Shown: positions 22,365 to 34,438, counted from the first letter of the stretch. The stretch: DNA of 64,000 nucleotides from Tetracladium setigerum (GCA_031472005.1 PZJY01000013.1:186001-250000), one strand, 5' to 3'. Numbers and translations are program-made. Notes: generated by a model not told the origin, from the sequence alone.

Positions 22365-25300
22365 TCTGGGGCTACGAATGCTTCGGAACGAGATGAACGA
22401 CACGGAGAATTAGTTGGATTTCACGATACATTTGCCACATCGTCATCCATCGAGACTTCAGCTTGGTATGCTTAATTCAGGTACCGAAAGCCGAGACCTT
22501 AGCACCCCCGAGGACCCAGAAAGATCGACAACCTCAATCCATCATTGATCGACAACGTGATGGTCTAGACTCATTCCATCAATATTTTTTTCAACGATGG
22601 GGTTGAGGCCTTTCCGTTGCTTCACCTATTTACTTCCCCTTCTTGAATCATTCTGGCAAATCGATATTCGTTGATTCACTGCCATTCCTTCCTTCATCAA
22701 CCATCTTCACCATCTATCTCGCCTTATCTTCCGCCCCTTCTGTCGAATTTCAATGGATCTTCTCCAATCGTCTTTGAAAAGCTCGTCTGGCTCTCATATT
22801 ACTGGCCGTTGAGTTGCGTCACAAAAGCAACTTTACCAACCAATTCTCCCATCCATTTTCCAACAACCATCCAACAACCAATACATCATCTATCACCCAT
22901 CACCCATCACCCATCACCGACCTTCCACACCATACCTAATTGCATTCACCTCCACCAACAATCACATCATCAACCCAATACCCATGTAAAAATAAAATCC
23001 ATCACATATCAAATTTTACCTTCCATTCATTTCAGTCTAAGGAAAAGACAACGAAAGCGAGGCGTTCCCTTGATTTTTATAAAGGAAAGTGCAATATTGG
23101 TTAGAAACGGCGGCGTTATATCTTGGATTCTGGAAGTTGGCTTATATCTTTTGTTCTTCTGCCTCCCAGACAACTTGTTGCTTTTTTGTCTTTTTCATGT
23201 TTTTGGTGGGGAGAATTTTGTGTGGGCTAGGTAAAGGAAAGGATGGGACGGGATAGGGATAGGAAAGGGAAAGGGAATGGGCAGATGAGCTAGACTATTC
23301 GGTGGATTGAGAATTTTTGAATGGAAAGAAAGAATGAAAGAAACCCAAAAGTTTAAGAATATCTCAAAGAACTTGCAGATGGTACAGGTTTTGCAAAATT
23401 TCTGACTTCCCTTCCATCAGGGGAAGAGCACTTGAGATTGTATTGATGCGATTTTCTTCTCTTGCTATATCATCACATGAATGCACTCCCATTGAAACAT
23501 CAATTCCAATCAAAACACATTCTGTCGACCATCGATCTTTCTCAATTATTATATAATTTTCCAATCACCTTTCACCCCAAAACCCAAAAATACCGCCTGC
23601 TCAACATAATATTCTGTTCTTCAATCCTTGCACGAGCAACCAGCCCGAACGCATTACAAGCGGTGCGGTGGTCATCATACCAATCAATAACGGAAGGATC
23701 CTTCAACTCGTAGAAGAAAATAGTGTTAGTGGAGGAAGTTGAGGTCTTATAAATCAGCTCTAAGTGACGAGTTATAAAAAGAAAATATTTCTGATTTGGC
23801 AAGGGTATACATGTCACATGATGAAGCTTGAAATTTGCTTAATCCTTCCGTCCATGCCCTCATGGAGGTAGAAAAGAGTATTTTTTCGAGTTAGGACTCG
23901 AAGAGGAGTTAGGTGATAGACTGTAGTTGAAGTATCGTTTCTTTGCGGCTTTTTTGCTCCAGATAGGTAGTTATGGAATTTACGATTTCTGCTCCCTGCT
24001 CCCACTCAGCTAGAGAATGAGAGATTAAGGATCTGATGTAGAAAGGAAGTGATTCGGAGGTCTAATTCTCCAAGTACTGACTTTTTCTGGGATGCTAATA
24101 AACGCTATCAAGGTAGACTTCCGAGAGACTTCCCAAGGCTGAACTCATCTTGATTCAAATGTACTTTAGCGTGCTTCTGTAATCTCTCTTCAGTCTGATA
24201 TGTCCTAGGATGTTGAGATCAATGATAATTTCGATTTTGACGAGCATCGTGATGTTCATCTCTTCTTTATAGGGAATTTTCAAGACATCGATGTTAAGAA
24301 TGATTTGGCGATTGCTATTACCAGAAATAGCAATTATCTAACGAGTCTTCCAACACTACGATGGCCATGACTATTTCCTCACTCGCTCGCAGTCGTGCTT
24401 GCGTTGTTTTACTGGAAGACAATGCAGAAATGATGATTTGTGTTTGGAAGTCGAGATTTTGAAGTTCTTCCGTGACATTTGGAGATGAGACATTGGGATT
24501 ACTTCTATATTGATAATTATCATTAGTTGGATGAATATAGAAGGTAACACGACTTCACTCGCCTCAAGTAAGATATGATGCGGAAGTCAACAAGTCATTT
24601 CAAATTCATTGACTCACAGGTTGAAGTTGGTAATCTCACTTTGAAACCGAGCACCTTCCATAGCCTGAGAGAGAATGGCTCATACGCTACGAGGAGCTTT
24701 GAAGAAAACATTCGTTCCAACATTCAGTTCCTCGTGTTCATTTTTGCGCCTTTGGTCAGTCTACCGCACTGTTCCGGCAAGCGCGAATGCTGATACTAGA
24801 TGCATTTTATGGAGAACCCAGCTAATTATGACGCGAAAGCCAGAGGGTTAAAAGCTTGACTGTAACAAAGTCTGGAACCAATTTATCCGTGACGTATAGG
24901 TAGGTTGGTTCATGGTGTGGGCAACGCAAGGGACAGACATGGTTGTTTCGCTTGGCACGAGCTGTCATCGATGATCTGGAAATCTCGAACCAGGCATTCA
25001 TGAGATATTTGTTTGTATTCAAATCTTCATATATGAAATACTGATTTTTTAACACATGGTTCTATGTTCTCAGAACCGATTGATAAGTTTGATCAACGAT
25101 GTTGCTAAATGTCATTTCTCGAGTTTTAGGTGTTTATGCTTTGGTCTGCCATTCCAGTTCAACTGTAGAAATATTAAAATGGATAAATGTGCAACGCCAC
25201 TCAATACTACCTAGACAGGTAAAGCAAGGACGCAAACACGTAGGCAGGTAGACGTCAAAATTCCACGAGGCTTGGCGGTGTCCAGAAAGAAAGATTATAT

Positions 25301-25757
25301 TCACGTGACACACACATACAAGTCAATGCAAGTCGTTGTTGAGGCATTGTATTAATTTTAAGCTTTTCCAATTTGGGACCCAAGATGACAGATGAGGTTA
25401 GTTGTTTTTATGAGTAATAATATTCAAAAATTAATCAAGACAGAGACAGGATGTGTGTGTGGGGGTGTTTTCAGGTACGGATTCAAGATCCGCCGGAGGT
25501 TTTTATACGCACGGAAGAGAAATCCGATCATCACTGTGCCTGGCAAGAATGCAAGAAACAAGCATTGTCTCCGTTACACGAAGGAAGCTAGCTAACTGCT
25601 ACGATTAAGCTTAAAATGAAATCATCAGACGTAATAAGAATGATAAAAGCCAAAACGAACGCCTGCCCTCTTCTTCGGTTTATGATTATATGTTGTCCCA
25701 TTACGCTTCATACCAAAACACCATCCATCTCAATCCAGCAACCTCGACATTTCATCT
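22365..25757. other. Gene-poor region
   Basis: 3.4 kb with no gene I can support. The longest ORF (22671-23234, plus) is His/Pro/Ser-rich and partly a translation of a CATCACC repeat. No transposon ends or transposase motifs were seen. The right end would hold the bZIP 3' UTR. Confidence 0.5.
22889..22919. repeat. CATCACC tandem repeat
   Basis: About four tandem copies of a 7-mer in gene-poor DNA. Confidence 0.8.
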
Positions 25758-26807
25758 TTATATCCGCATGAAGAACTTATCATCCGTCTCCCCAACCTCA
25801 GTGGGCGAACTCTGCTCACTGCTATAGTCGCCATCCTCCTCCATCTCTTCCTCACCTTTCGGCGAGAAGATGTCATCATCATCATCCATCATACTCTCCG
25901 ACCGACTCGAAATCCTGGCGGAGGATCGACTGCCCATGCTCTCAATATCCATCCCTTTCGACGTACCGGTCCAGGTGATTCCGTCGTCCTGAATTCTCAG
26001 CCTCAAAAACCTGCTGACGATCTCCTCGACGCCAGCACTATCCATGTCCCCACCAGCGCTCAACCTTTCTCTCAAATTCGCCGCGAGCACCCTATCATCA
26101 CATTCACAGTGCACGCCAGTCAATAACCTCAACACCCCAACCTCTTCTCTCAAGCTGTCTATCTCGGCGTTAAGAACTTTGTTTTTTACGTGTAATTTCT
26201 TGCCTCGACGTTCGAGGTTGGAAAGGTACGACTTCTTCCTCTCGCGACAACGATTAGCAGCGACACGATTTCGCTCCAGGAAATTCTTGCGTTCGACTAT
26301 CTGGGCTTCGGCGTCGAGTACTCTGGGTTTGCGACCACGCTTTTTGGGGATTTTCACCGGGGTTGTGGTGGGTGGGGATACCTCCGTGCGCTCTCGTACT
26401 TGCTTTGGTAGGGCGAGTGGTGATAGTGATGGAGGAGCTACTGCCACTACTTCGGGGCTGGTAGTAATAGCAGTTGAAGCTTGATTTGTGAGGAAGTCCA
26501 ATGGTGGAATGATTCGACCGGGTTCGCTGTCGAAGGATAAGGACTCCAAGTTGGCGAGGCTGTTGGTGTAGCCTGGGGGGAAGGGGGTAGGTGTACCGTC
26601 CCATTGAATTGGATGAAAGAGTGAGGACGGTATGGAGGAAGAGTACTCATCAAACGAAGCGGGCGGGTATAGAAAGTCTCCTACGTGATATGACTCCTCC
26701 GCAAACATCCCCAAGCTGAGGTCGGGGCCGGTTGGTGGAGCAGCCTGGTAGTCTGCATTGGGGTCTCCTCGCCAGCTCTCGGTCATCGGTAGTTGTGGTT
26801 CGTACAT
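25758..26807 (-). CDS. bZIP transcription factor, ATF/CREB-like
   Basis: Nuclear DNA-binding protein of 349 aa in a single exon. An N-terminal Pro/Ser-rich region (likely activation domain) is followed by a basic AT-hook-like KKRGRKPR, then the bZIP at about residues 172-235. The basic region ERNRVAANRCRERKK has the invariant Asn and Arg of NxxAAxxCRxRKK, and the zipper runs through LERRGKKLHVKNKVLNAEID with leucine or other hydrophobic residues every seven, ending GVHCECDD. This ending resembles the Atf1/AtfA family (zipper followed by H/C residues), which controls stress, conidia and secondary metabolism; an orthology claim needs a tree. The C-terminus is acidic and Ser-rich. A CT/GT-rich 5' leader lies 200 bp upstream. 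Confidence 0.88.
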   Translation of the reverse strand: MYEPQLPMTESWRGDPNADYQAAPPTGPDLSLGMFAEESYHVGDFLYPPASFDEYSSSIPSSLFHPIQWDGTPTPFPPGYTNSLANLESLSFDSEPGRIIPPLDFLTNQASTAITTSPEVVAVAPPSLSPLALPKQVRERTEVSPPTTTPVKIPKKRGRKPRVLDAEAQIVERKNFLERNRVAANRCRERKKSYLSNLERRGKKLHVKNKVLNAEIDSLREEVGVLRLLTGVHCECDDRVLAANLRERLSAGGDMDSAGVEEIVSRFLRLRIQDDGITWTGTSKGMDIESMGSRSSARISSRSESMMDDDDDIFSPKGEEEMEEDGDYSSEQSSPTEVGETDDKFFMRI

Positions 26808-28026
26808 CTCGATTGCGGCAATGGGAGGGAAATGAATGCTACGCTCTGGAGTATGCCACAGGTTGCTTTGCTTCTCTTATCAAGGAGCGAAGTCCCAGCC
26901 GACAAGTAAGGGGGAGGCGATAGGCGGTAGGCGGTAGGTGGCAGTGAGCGGGAAAGGTCGGAGTGAGTAAGTCTTGCAGAGGGAGAGGGAAACAGACAGA
27001 CAAACACACAGAGAGAGTGTGTCTCTCTGTGTGTGTATGTCTGTGAGTGTATGTGTGAGAGAGAGGGAGCGCGCCAGAGGAACGGGCGTAGGTCAGAAAT
27101 GCAAATCAAGGGCTGCACCTGAGGAAGTCAATCGCATCCAGGACTTCGACATACCAGTCGTCAAGCGTATCGAACAGATAGATATGCCTTCTCTTGCGAC
27201 AATCAGATTTGTCAATCTCAGCTGCGAAGGGTTTCATGAGCGACAAAGGGAGAGGCAAAACAAACAAAAACAAATGCCTGTTATTCCCATCTCCAGTCCG
27301 CATCTCCAGCTTCATACCCATACGCTGTCCAGCATCTAGCCTCCGGCATCCACCATTCACCATCCCACCCAAACTTCCTTGGCAAGGATCGCAGCGTCAT
27401 GGCATTCGCGAAACTTCCTCCAACCAACAAAGAGACGGGGGTGGTGGAAGCAGGTGGGAGGGGCAGGTTGCACAAATATACAAACACGTTTTGATTCTGC
27501 GAGCCATCACCACTGGTTGCTTCTCATCTAAAAGGAGGCGACGCGGAGGCGGACAATATCACCGATATCAGGAGATTCTATTGTGAGCAGAGATCGGCGG
27601 CAGAGGCTGTAGATAGAACACTTGTACTAGTGTTGGGGTAAAAAAGGAATCCCAAGGAGTGCAAGAAAACTTTCCGTGTCGGCGATCCATCCGGTGGTGC
27701 CCTGGCCTCAGCCGGACATCAGCCCCGATACATACATGCGACGTGAGGAATGACGTTACAACCATTGTTGGACGAAGTCGCGGATGTGCCATAAGTTAGA
27801 TGTTGATGTTCAACGGTCTCCGAGATCTGCGATGGAAGAGAAAAGTATTCGGCAATCGAATTTCCTCTCTTTGTGAATTCCTTCATAGGCGCTTGATCTC
27901 GCCACTTCTATCAGACAGTCTGGAGATCGATATCCATCAATCCCCTCAAGCTTCATAGACCCGCCCAGCTAGCAACACATAGACGACCGACGGTGAAATA
28001 TCCTCTCGACAGACACTGCTAGCAAG
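26808..28026. other. Intergenic region with CT/GT-rich leader
   Basis: Divergent promoter space between the bZIP gene and the tiny membrane-protein gene. Near the bZIP end it has long purine/pyrimidine and GT runs. Overlapping ORFs up to 130 aa are low complexity and not supported. Confidence 0.5.
26990..27068. repeat. GA/GT dinucleotide-rich microsatellite
   Basis: Mixed (GA)n, (GT)n and GTCT runs, on the template side of the bZIP 5' leader. On the bZIP sense strand this becomes CT/CA-rich, typical of long fungal 5' UTRs. Confidence 0.8.
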
Positions 28027-28416
28027 ATGGTAAGCACCCCACTTCCAAGAGCGTACACCACAGTTCCCACAGCTAATCTTCCACCTTCCTAGGCGCCAAT
28101 TCTCTCCGAACTCCTCGCGCGTCAAGTCGTAACGACAGCTCAAACCGCATCAATAAGTTGCACTGGTCTCTCCGGCGGCGATATCGCGGGCATTGTCATC
28201 GGTACCATCTTTGGAACGCTCCTCATCGCCTATTTGATATCGAAGGTGCGAGGGGAAAGCTACACTCCACGACCCGAGCCGGTGAGGAGGCGCAGAAGGA
28301 CGAGGCGATCATCAATGGATACGAGGACCTATGTGAGCGATGATGGGAGGAGCCATCGTGTCAGCAGCGTGCGGTCGCCTTCGAGAGTTGTATATTCGAA
28401 GAGTGAGAGGTTGTGA
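28027..28416 (+). CDS. Small single-pass membrane protein; first exon is the ATG alone
   Basis: Exon 1 (28027-28029) is just the start codon, followed by a 63-bp intron (28030-28092) and exon 2 (28093-28416), giving 108 aa. The protein has a short N-terminal part, one transmembrane helix (GGDIAGIVIGTIFGTLLIAY, about residues 31-50), and a basic, Ser/Arg-rich cytosolic tail (VRRRRRTRRSSMDTRTYVS). Splicing is inferred because exon 2 has no usable ATG before the hydrophobic segment, while ATG|GTAAGC and the CCTAG acceptor are textbook sites. Resembles small fungal membrane proteins of unknown function. Confidence 0.65.
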
Positions 28417-30304
28417 AAGATGGAGGGACGTTGAACAAGTGGGTGTTGATCTTGGCCCGTGAGACGGAGAAGGCGTCCGTCTCCACGAGCTGGAACACGA
28501 AATGCGTAGGAAATATACTCCAGATGCTTGAGGATGCAAGTAGTTATTGCGCAAGAGGCGTATTGGTACTGTAGGGTAAGTCGTGTGGTCATATACAGTA
28601 GCAACTTTGATTATCGATGAAAGTGTACGAGTCATCATCTGTCAAAAGCAGAGACCGGCCGAGTGACTGTTGATTGGAATTGCGACCATCGCCTCAAACT
28701 AAATGGGCGTTGTGCAGGCAGATAAGAATAAATTAACAGTTCGTCGATACTAGTACAAGAGACAATGTCCCCAAACCCATAGCATTGTTCGCTCCCTTGA
28801 TCAAGTACCGATGCATCTCTCCGGATGATCCTCAAACACCAGCATAGCCAAAATACCCGGTCCTCCCACTGCGAATAGATAGTAGTCCACGTAAAATTCA
28901 TAAGCGAGATAGAAAACATCAAAGGGGCACTTGTACTCAAGAGCGAGGGAAAACTATGCATACCCCATCATGTCTTTAATACAACTACGGCCGATTGCCA
29001 ATATCTGGGGACAGCCCGAGTACATTAAGGTTAGGCCTTCCGTACCTCGGGTTGCTCGTTCGTTCCCAGTCGCTCGCCCAACAGACAAACCCAAAGCAAA
29101 AGCTGGTGGTGAATAGGTATGACTTGGACACTTGGAATGAGTAGACCTTGCTCTTCAACAACATTCCCATCCCATTTTGCTTTGCAGTATTGTCAGGCGC
29201 AACTAAGAGACCAAGAGTTCAATCTAGGTGATATTAGTAATTAGTACGAGAATGAGGTCATCTACCTCGACGCTTCCACCATATGACAAACCTGTCGCTC
29301 ATTGGCCAAGTACTAAGTACCTATATTTTTCAATAGCAAGATCATTCATTCCTGCTTTCAAGAAATATGAATAATTCTCAATCATCTCGTTCCAAGATCT
29401 ACCACGAGTGCCGTTCGTGTTACCCTCGTACAGTACTGCACTATAATGTTCTGTACTGTGAGGTCAAGGGCTGATTGTGTCAGCACCTACTTCTCGTCTT
29501 CGACTCTTCCCACATGGCTTTCTTCCATTACTTGCAGAGCACCAAGCACTCTAAATAATTAAATAATCCTGTTCAACCTAGCTGGGGTCAATTCAATACA
29601 TGCCTGTCCAAAATTCACGCTTGCTTCATTGGTGAAGCTTCCGCCGCCAAAGTAAAGGCTTCACAAATCTTGACAACTAAAGCTTCCCACCGCCACAGTG
29701 ACAAGGTTAACAGAACCACAAGCAAAGCTCTATTCCATTGGATGACGAATTGGTGGCCCCAGTGGTAAGTCCGAAGATTCGTGAGAAAGCAGTGCGAGGT
29801 GTTGGTTGAACCAGTCTGCTTCGTACTTGCTCAAATACCCCTCAATTAATGCGTGTGCGTACTCATTGAGACAGAGATTTCTTGTAGAGTAGAGTTAGAA
29901 AGCATTTGTATAATGATTATAGTGAGGATCAATCTCCAGGGATACTATTGCATGATTTACTTGGACAAAATTAATAGGTGTCTTGTCCGGAGATCACTTG
30001 TACTTCGGGTTGCACGAGGCTTAAGAGAAAAAATTGTGGAAATTTAGCAAGGAGGTCGTCTGCGCCTCAATAGGGAAGGTTACGAGTTCATACTCCAGAA
30101 TGATTTGATTGGACATTTTACGGTACTTTCAATTGTAAACATATTTTTTTTTCCCCACGACCATCACACCACTTCTCCTCCCACAAATCCCGTCCACCCC
30201 TCAAACATAACCTCTAAGCCGAAGCAGTAGCCCCATTTTGCTTGCAATAGCTAATCATCTCGGTTAACCTCAACGTAAAAAACTCCATCAAGTAGAGGCA
30301 CTTA
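28417..30304. other. Gene-poor region
   Basis: 1.9 kb with no gene supported. ORFs of up to 108 aa (minus, 28312-28961) have no features. The right end lies downstream of the small secreted protein gene. Confidence 0.5.
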
Positions 30305-30641
30305 CTAATTAAACTCATCACCACCTAAGTGATTACCAAGCGACTGACAAGCCTTGATCTCATTATGCTGAATAACAGTACAGTCCGGGCACGTATCCCA
30401 CTGCTTTGTACCGGTATTGCGACGCTTATAAGCATTGCAAGCTGCGATAGTAGCCGCGTCGTTTGTGGCAGCGGTGGATGTACCCGGACCGAGCACAGAT
30501 TGCGAGTAGTTTAGGCAGATAAGTCTTGTGTGTAGATCAGCTGCGACGCTAGGAGTTTGTTAGCGAGCTAGTGTTGGGGGTTGGAGAAGGGGAGTTGTAC
30601 GTAGAAGCAAACAGGGCAACGAGAAATGTTGAGAACTGCAT
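30305..30641 (-). CDS. Small secreted cysteine protein, copy A
   Basis: Two exons (30641-30601 and 30548-30305) give 94 aa. The first 13 codons plus the start of exon 2 form a signal peptide (MQFSTFLVALFAST...A). The mature part has five Cys, with the conserved block AACNAYKRRNTGTKQWDTCPDC and a tail HLGGDEFN. A TATA-like run (30760-30775) lies about 120-130 bp upstream. Not assigned to a known family; secretion suggests an effector-like or extracellular role, but that is inference. A second copy lies head-to-head 0.94 kb away on the plus strand. Confidence 0.75.
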
Positions 30642-31582
30642 GACGATGGTAGTAATGTCGAGCGAAAACGTGGTGCCGGAAGTGATTGGCAGTGGAAAGT
30701 TGTTCTTGAAGAAAGTAAAGTGAGTGTGTGTAGAGCGAAATAGGATTGGAATGTGTGACACTATATATATACATCGAAAATATTCGGTCGGAGGACTTGA
30801 ATGCAAATGCCCCTTTCATTCCTCATCTACAGTCTAGTTAGCTACGTATGTGGCTCGCCATGTCCATGAGAAATTATATTACAGAAAATGTAGTTGATTC
30901 AGTACACATACATCAGAAACGTACTACTCCAGGGACAGTCATCTGAAGATTAGCCTCGGAGCCTCGGAAAGTAGACTTGCGCGTTGTGAAGCACTCCCAC
31001 TGAGACATACACTTGCAAAGTTTCGCGAAATCTAGACAAGCATCTACTGTATGCTTAAATTTAAAGTTTAAGGGTTCTCCGCGTTGCTTGGTCGGTCAGA
31101 TGAAAGCACGAATCAACAAGGTTTCCGAGCCACAATCCGATGCGATAGTGAGATCCACAATTTCGATTGTTCTTTGAACTTTTGGAGAGTGCGAGAGCTT
31201 TGCAGGGTTCATACTATATTTCAATCACGGTCGTCGCGTCCTAAAAGAGTTTGAAAATAATAACAAGTTGACTCTCACAAAGTTAAAAGGAGATTATCGC
31301 TATATCCGGAATCCTCTCTCGTTAACACAGAGCAATTCAATCTAAGACGATTTTCTGATCGGTATCGATGACTCGCCGTGTTCGTGTCGCTTGTGGTGAG
31401 ATCTAATTTACTTGTGCAGTTATGATATAACGTAGTATTCAAATGCGAATATATAAAGGAACACAGACTGCTCACAAGATATCCGTTGTGTCACTACATC
31501 TATCTTCATTCTCTTGTCTACAGATTCTCACATTCTCACTCACTACAATACTCTCTTTCTCGGATTCAATCTACCCTTCAAT
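30642..31582. promoter_or_regulatory. Divergent promoter region between secreted-protein copies
   Basis: 941 bp between two head-to-head starts. TATA-like sequences lie on both sides: tatatatata at 30764-30773 for copy A, and atatataaagg near 31448-31458 for copy B, both about 125-130 bp from the ATG. No gene recognised inside. Confidence 0.5.
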
Positions 31583-32134
31583 ATGCAATTCACCGCCGTA
31601 ATCGTTGCCTTTCTGGCCGCGGCCCAGGGTATGTTCATAACTACTTATATTCACTTATATACTCCCGTGCTAACTTCAATCCAGCGCCATTGCCGACTTG
31701 CACAATATCGCTGTATGTCTACACGTCTTGACCGATGTCATTGACTTACGAAAGAACTTGCTGACTTTCTTAAGTGGTGTTATGATATTGTCCCGGCCCA
31801 GAACTTCAAAATTGGTCCATCTACCACAGATGTAAATTCGCCCCAAAATCTGTTCAAAAGCATCCAGCTAACTTTTGAACAGAGAGATGACGTGACTGTG
31901 AAAGCATGTGCTCGTTACAAGGCTCGCAATACCGGCACCAAGCAGTGGGATACTTGCCCCGATTGCGTTATGGTATGTGTATCTCTGTTATAATAGTTCA
32001 TGGTGCTAATGAGGACACAGAGCACGAATGGAGTTGAAAACATCGTTTGCCGATCTAATGCTAAGCACATTGGAGGTGACGAGTGGGCCTATTACTGCAA
32101 GCAAGAGGGTGCCGATGCAGCTGGAGCATCATAA
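31583..32134 (+). CDS. Small secreted cysteine protein, copy B
   Basis: Paralogue of copy A, five exons: 31583-31628, 31685-31712, 31775-31831, 31883-31972 and 32021-32134. The signal peptide is MQFTAVIVAFLAAAQ; then IADLHN, WCYDIV, the family block ARYKARNTGTKQWDTCPDC, and a Cys-containing tail (VCRSNAKHIGGDEWAYYC). Exons 2-5 share one frame, but exon 1 joins them one base short. The donor follows a GGG run (CAG GGT, 31627-31629); one extra G would give phase 2, as in copy A, and a 111-aa protein. So this is a homopolymer read error or a very recent loss. Copy A has one intron, copy B four. Confidence 0.65.
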
Positions 32135-32650
32135 ACGTGATTGGACCCCTTCACTTCACTTGGAAAATTTGTCTTCTTACTTGACTTCTGTATATATTTT
32201 TGAAATCTGATTTGTACCATCATTTAACGTTACTTTAAAATCGGTAAACAAGTTCTTATTTTAGCAAAACTTATCAAAAGTATACTCGGTGATACTTGAT
32301 ATAGTAGGAGTTTCACTTGCTAGGCTCGGTAGGACTTTTGGCATGTTGAATTCCCCTTTTTCTGTGCATTCGCTAAAAGCAACATCGCAAAGCAATTTCC
32401 TTAAAAATCTCTTCCCATTCAGTCACGATCAAAATTTACCCCTAAAATCTCCTTACCTTGTGTTTGAGCGCTGTGACGAATGAAGGTAATTGAGTATCTT
32501 AATGAGTACATGAGAAGCATTCTATCGGTTACATTCAGGTGATATCTCCTACACTTAAATCCCAAAGTTTCAGTACAAATTCTCGGTGCTGGATCTCATT
32601 TGATCAATCAACATGATCCATATGCATCAAACTTTGCAGATGTCTTCTGC
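32135..32650. other. Convergent intergenic spacer
   Basis: 3' regions of the secreted protein and of the RWD-PARP gene. Nothing else seen. Confidence 0.5.
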
Positions 32651-34438
32651 TTACTTCCCCATTCCAGCAGGTCCATACCCATTTCTTAGGGCCGTATACT
32701 CATCAAACTTAGAGGCTCCAACTCTCTCTACCTCTTCCTGCTCCCATTCCCAAAACCCAACCGTATTACCCTCAACCTCATCAACCCTCAACCCCTGATA
32801 ATCCCCATACTCCTCCTCATCTTCATCCACCTCCCCCACCTCCTCGACAACAAACCTCGTTCCAGTCGCAGGCCCATACCCATACGGAAAATACTTCGAT
32901 GCCTTTGCCACCAAAGCCTCCTTCTGCCTCTGTCTATCCCCAGGCGACAACACTATTCCCGTCAAACTCTGATGCATCCTTCCATTCCCAACTCCCGCAC
33001 CCTTGAAATTTCCTCGATTTGGATCAATATCCTTAAAGAATTGCGCATTCTCCGCACCCCAATCTAGATGAATAACATAACAAGGCAAAATCTGCGCGTT
33101 ATCAAAACGATATACTCCATTTGATTGTTGGCGACGTGTGAGTCTGCGCCGGCCATGGGTTCGTGTCTATCCCACCACTCGTCTTGGCGCGTCATGTTGC
33201 AACTTCGTCCCATAATAGTAGCACATACGAAGAGTTTAAGACCCCAGAAGCCGTCGGGCTTAGTGGGTTGGGCTTCAGTGCCAGAGTAGGAGAGGGAGAA
33301 GGAGGGAGATGGAGAGGAGTAGATTCCTTGCCCATACGTACTTCCGCAGCGTACAGGAAGTGGAATGTGAGTTTCAGGATGTTTGGACCCTGGTGCTAGG
33401 AAGCCGTGGCGAACGATTGAGGGAACATATTTGTTCGATGTCCCGTGAAATGTCATGCGTGGCGTAGAGAGGTATCGAGCCATTGTCTCGGCATCCTTGT
33501 AGCCGTGTCGTGCATTTTGTGGGATGCATTTTTGAAGGGAGGAAATGGATTGTGTTTTCAGATTTTCGAAGATCTGGGACTGGCGGAAGAGGAATTTTTG
33601 ATGTAAATCGGTGCGGAGTACAGATTCAATGTGTAGAATGCGGAAGGAGAGGGGAATAAGGGAGCAGATTTCTTCGGGAGGGCGTCGAGGATAGAGGAGG
33701 CTGTGGCGTCGGTGGTGATGGTTGAGAGGTCGAGACCTTTGTAGGCAATGGAGTTGTTTTTGACTCTGCAAAATAAATGTTAACATGCTATGTTGAAACT
33801 GGGAAAGAGAGAACTGCATACCCATTTTGAATGTGTGTGGATGCAGGCAAGGTCTCGCTGCCAGTCTTACCCATCACCATGTTATTCTTTGAAAATCCAG
33901 CTCTGAGTCGTTGTTGATAGATTTTAATGTGCCTCTGGCAAAGAGTGGCAATGTTGAATGCAGTTGTATGACAATCAAACACCTCTGTGACATCTCTATC
34001 TCCCCATCTAACAATGTTGTTTTTGACTTCCCCTTCCTCAACCAACTTTCTACACTCAATGCGCAATGTATCCATGACCAACCGTGGTAAAGATACATTT
34101 TCATATTCAATCTTTAGCTGTTGAGCTGGATATGCTGGCCCCGTATCAAGTAAGATTATAATCTCGGGGAAGCTGAGTGTGATGCTGTCGAGGAGTGTAT
34201 CATCGAAGCGAGATGAGGGCGAGATGAGCGATGCTTCTACCATCTCGTCGATTTCAAGACTGCGGAGGAGAGACAGTTCGACGAGTTCATCTTGGGTGAA
34301 ATCGAAAGTTGCTGCTTTTGGTTCAGGCTCCGAGATGCTAATGCTTGATTCTGAAATGTAAGAGTTATTCACCTCAGAATCCGTTTCGAATATTGCTCGA
34401 TTGATTCTCCCTTGCTCCGTAAGCGAAGTGAGGTCCAT
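32651..34438 (-). CDS. RWD-PARP fusion, ADP-ribosyltransferase
   Basis: Two exons (34438-33822 and 33765-32651), about 577 aa. An N-terminal RWD-like domain (residues about 60-150: SITLSFPEIIILLD, PAYPAQQLKIEYENVSLP), then a PARP catalytic domain. The H-Y-E triad is visible: His in FHGT, Tyr in YGQGIYSS, and Glu in MEYIV just before the NAQILPCYVIHLDW strand. PARPs move ADP-ribose from NAD+ onto proteins; RWD domains usually mediate protein contacts in ubiquitin or Gcn2-type pathways, so a link to ubiquitin is an inference. The frame breaks twice at homopolymers: GGG 33676-33678 and AAAA 33104-33107. One base added at each gives a continuous frame and an in-phase intron. Confidence 0.75.

Noticed and set aside
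22889..22919. CRISPR-like repeat
   Set aside because: Tandem 7-mers without spacers in a fungal genome.
22671..23234. 187-aa ORF, plus strand
   Set aside because: His/Pro/Ser-rich, driven by a CATCACC repeat and AT-rich flanks; no domain, no start context.
26990..27068. Telomere-like repeat
   Set aside because: No TTAGGG units; plain GA/GT microsatellite.
30305..32134. Terminal inverted repeats of a transposon
   Set aside because: The inverted similarity is limited to coding exons; introns and flanks differ, so it is a gene duplication, not element ends.
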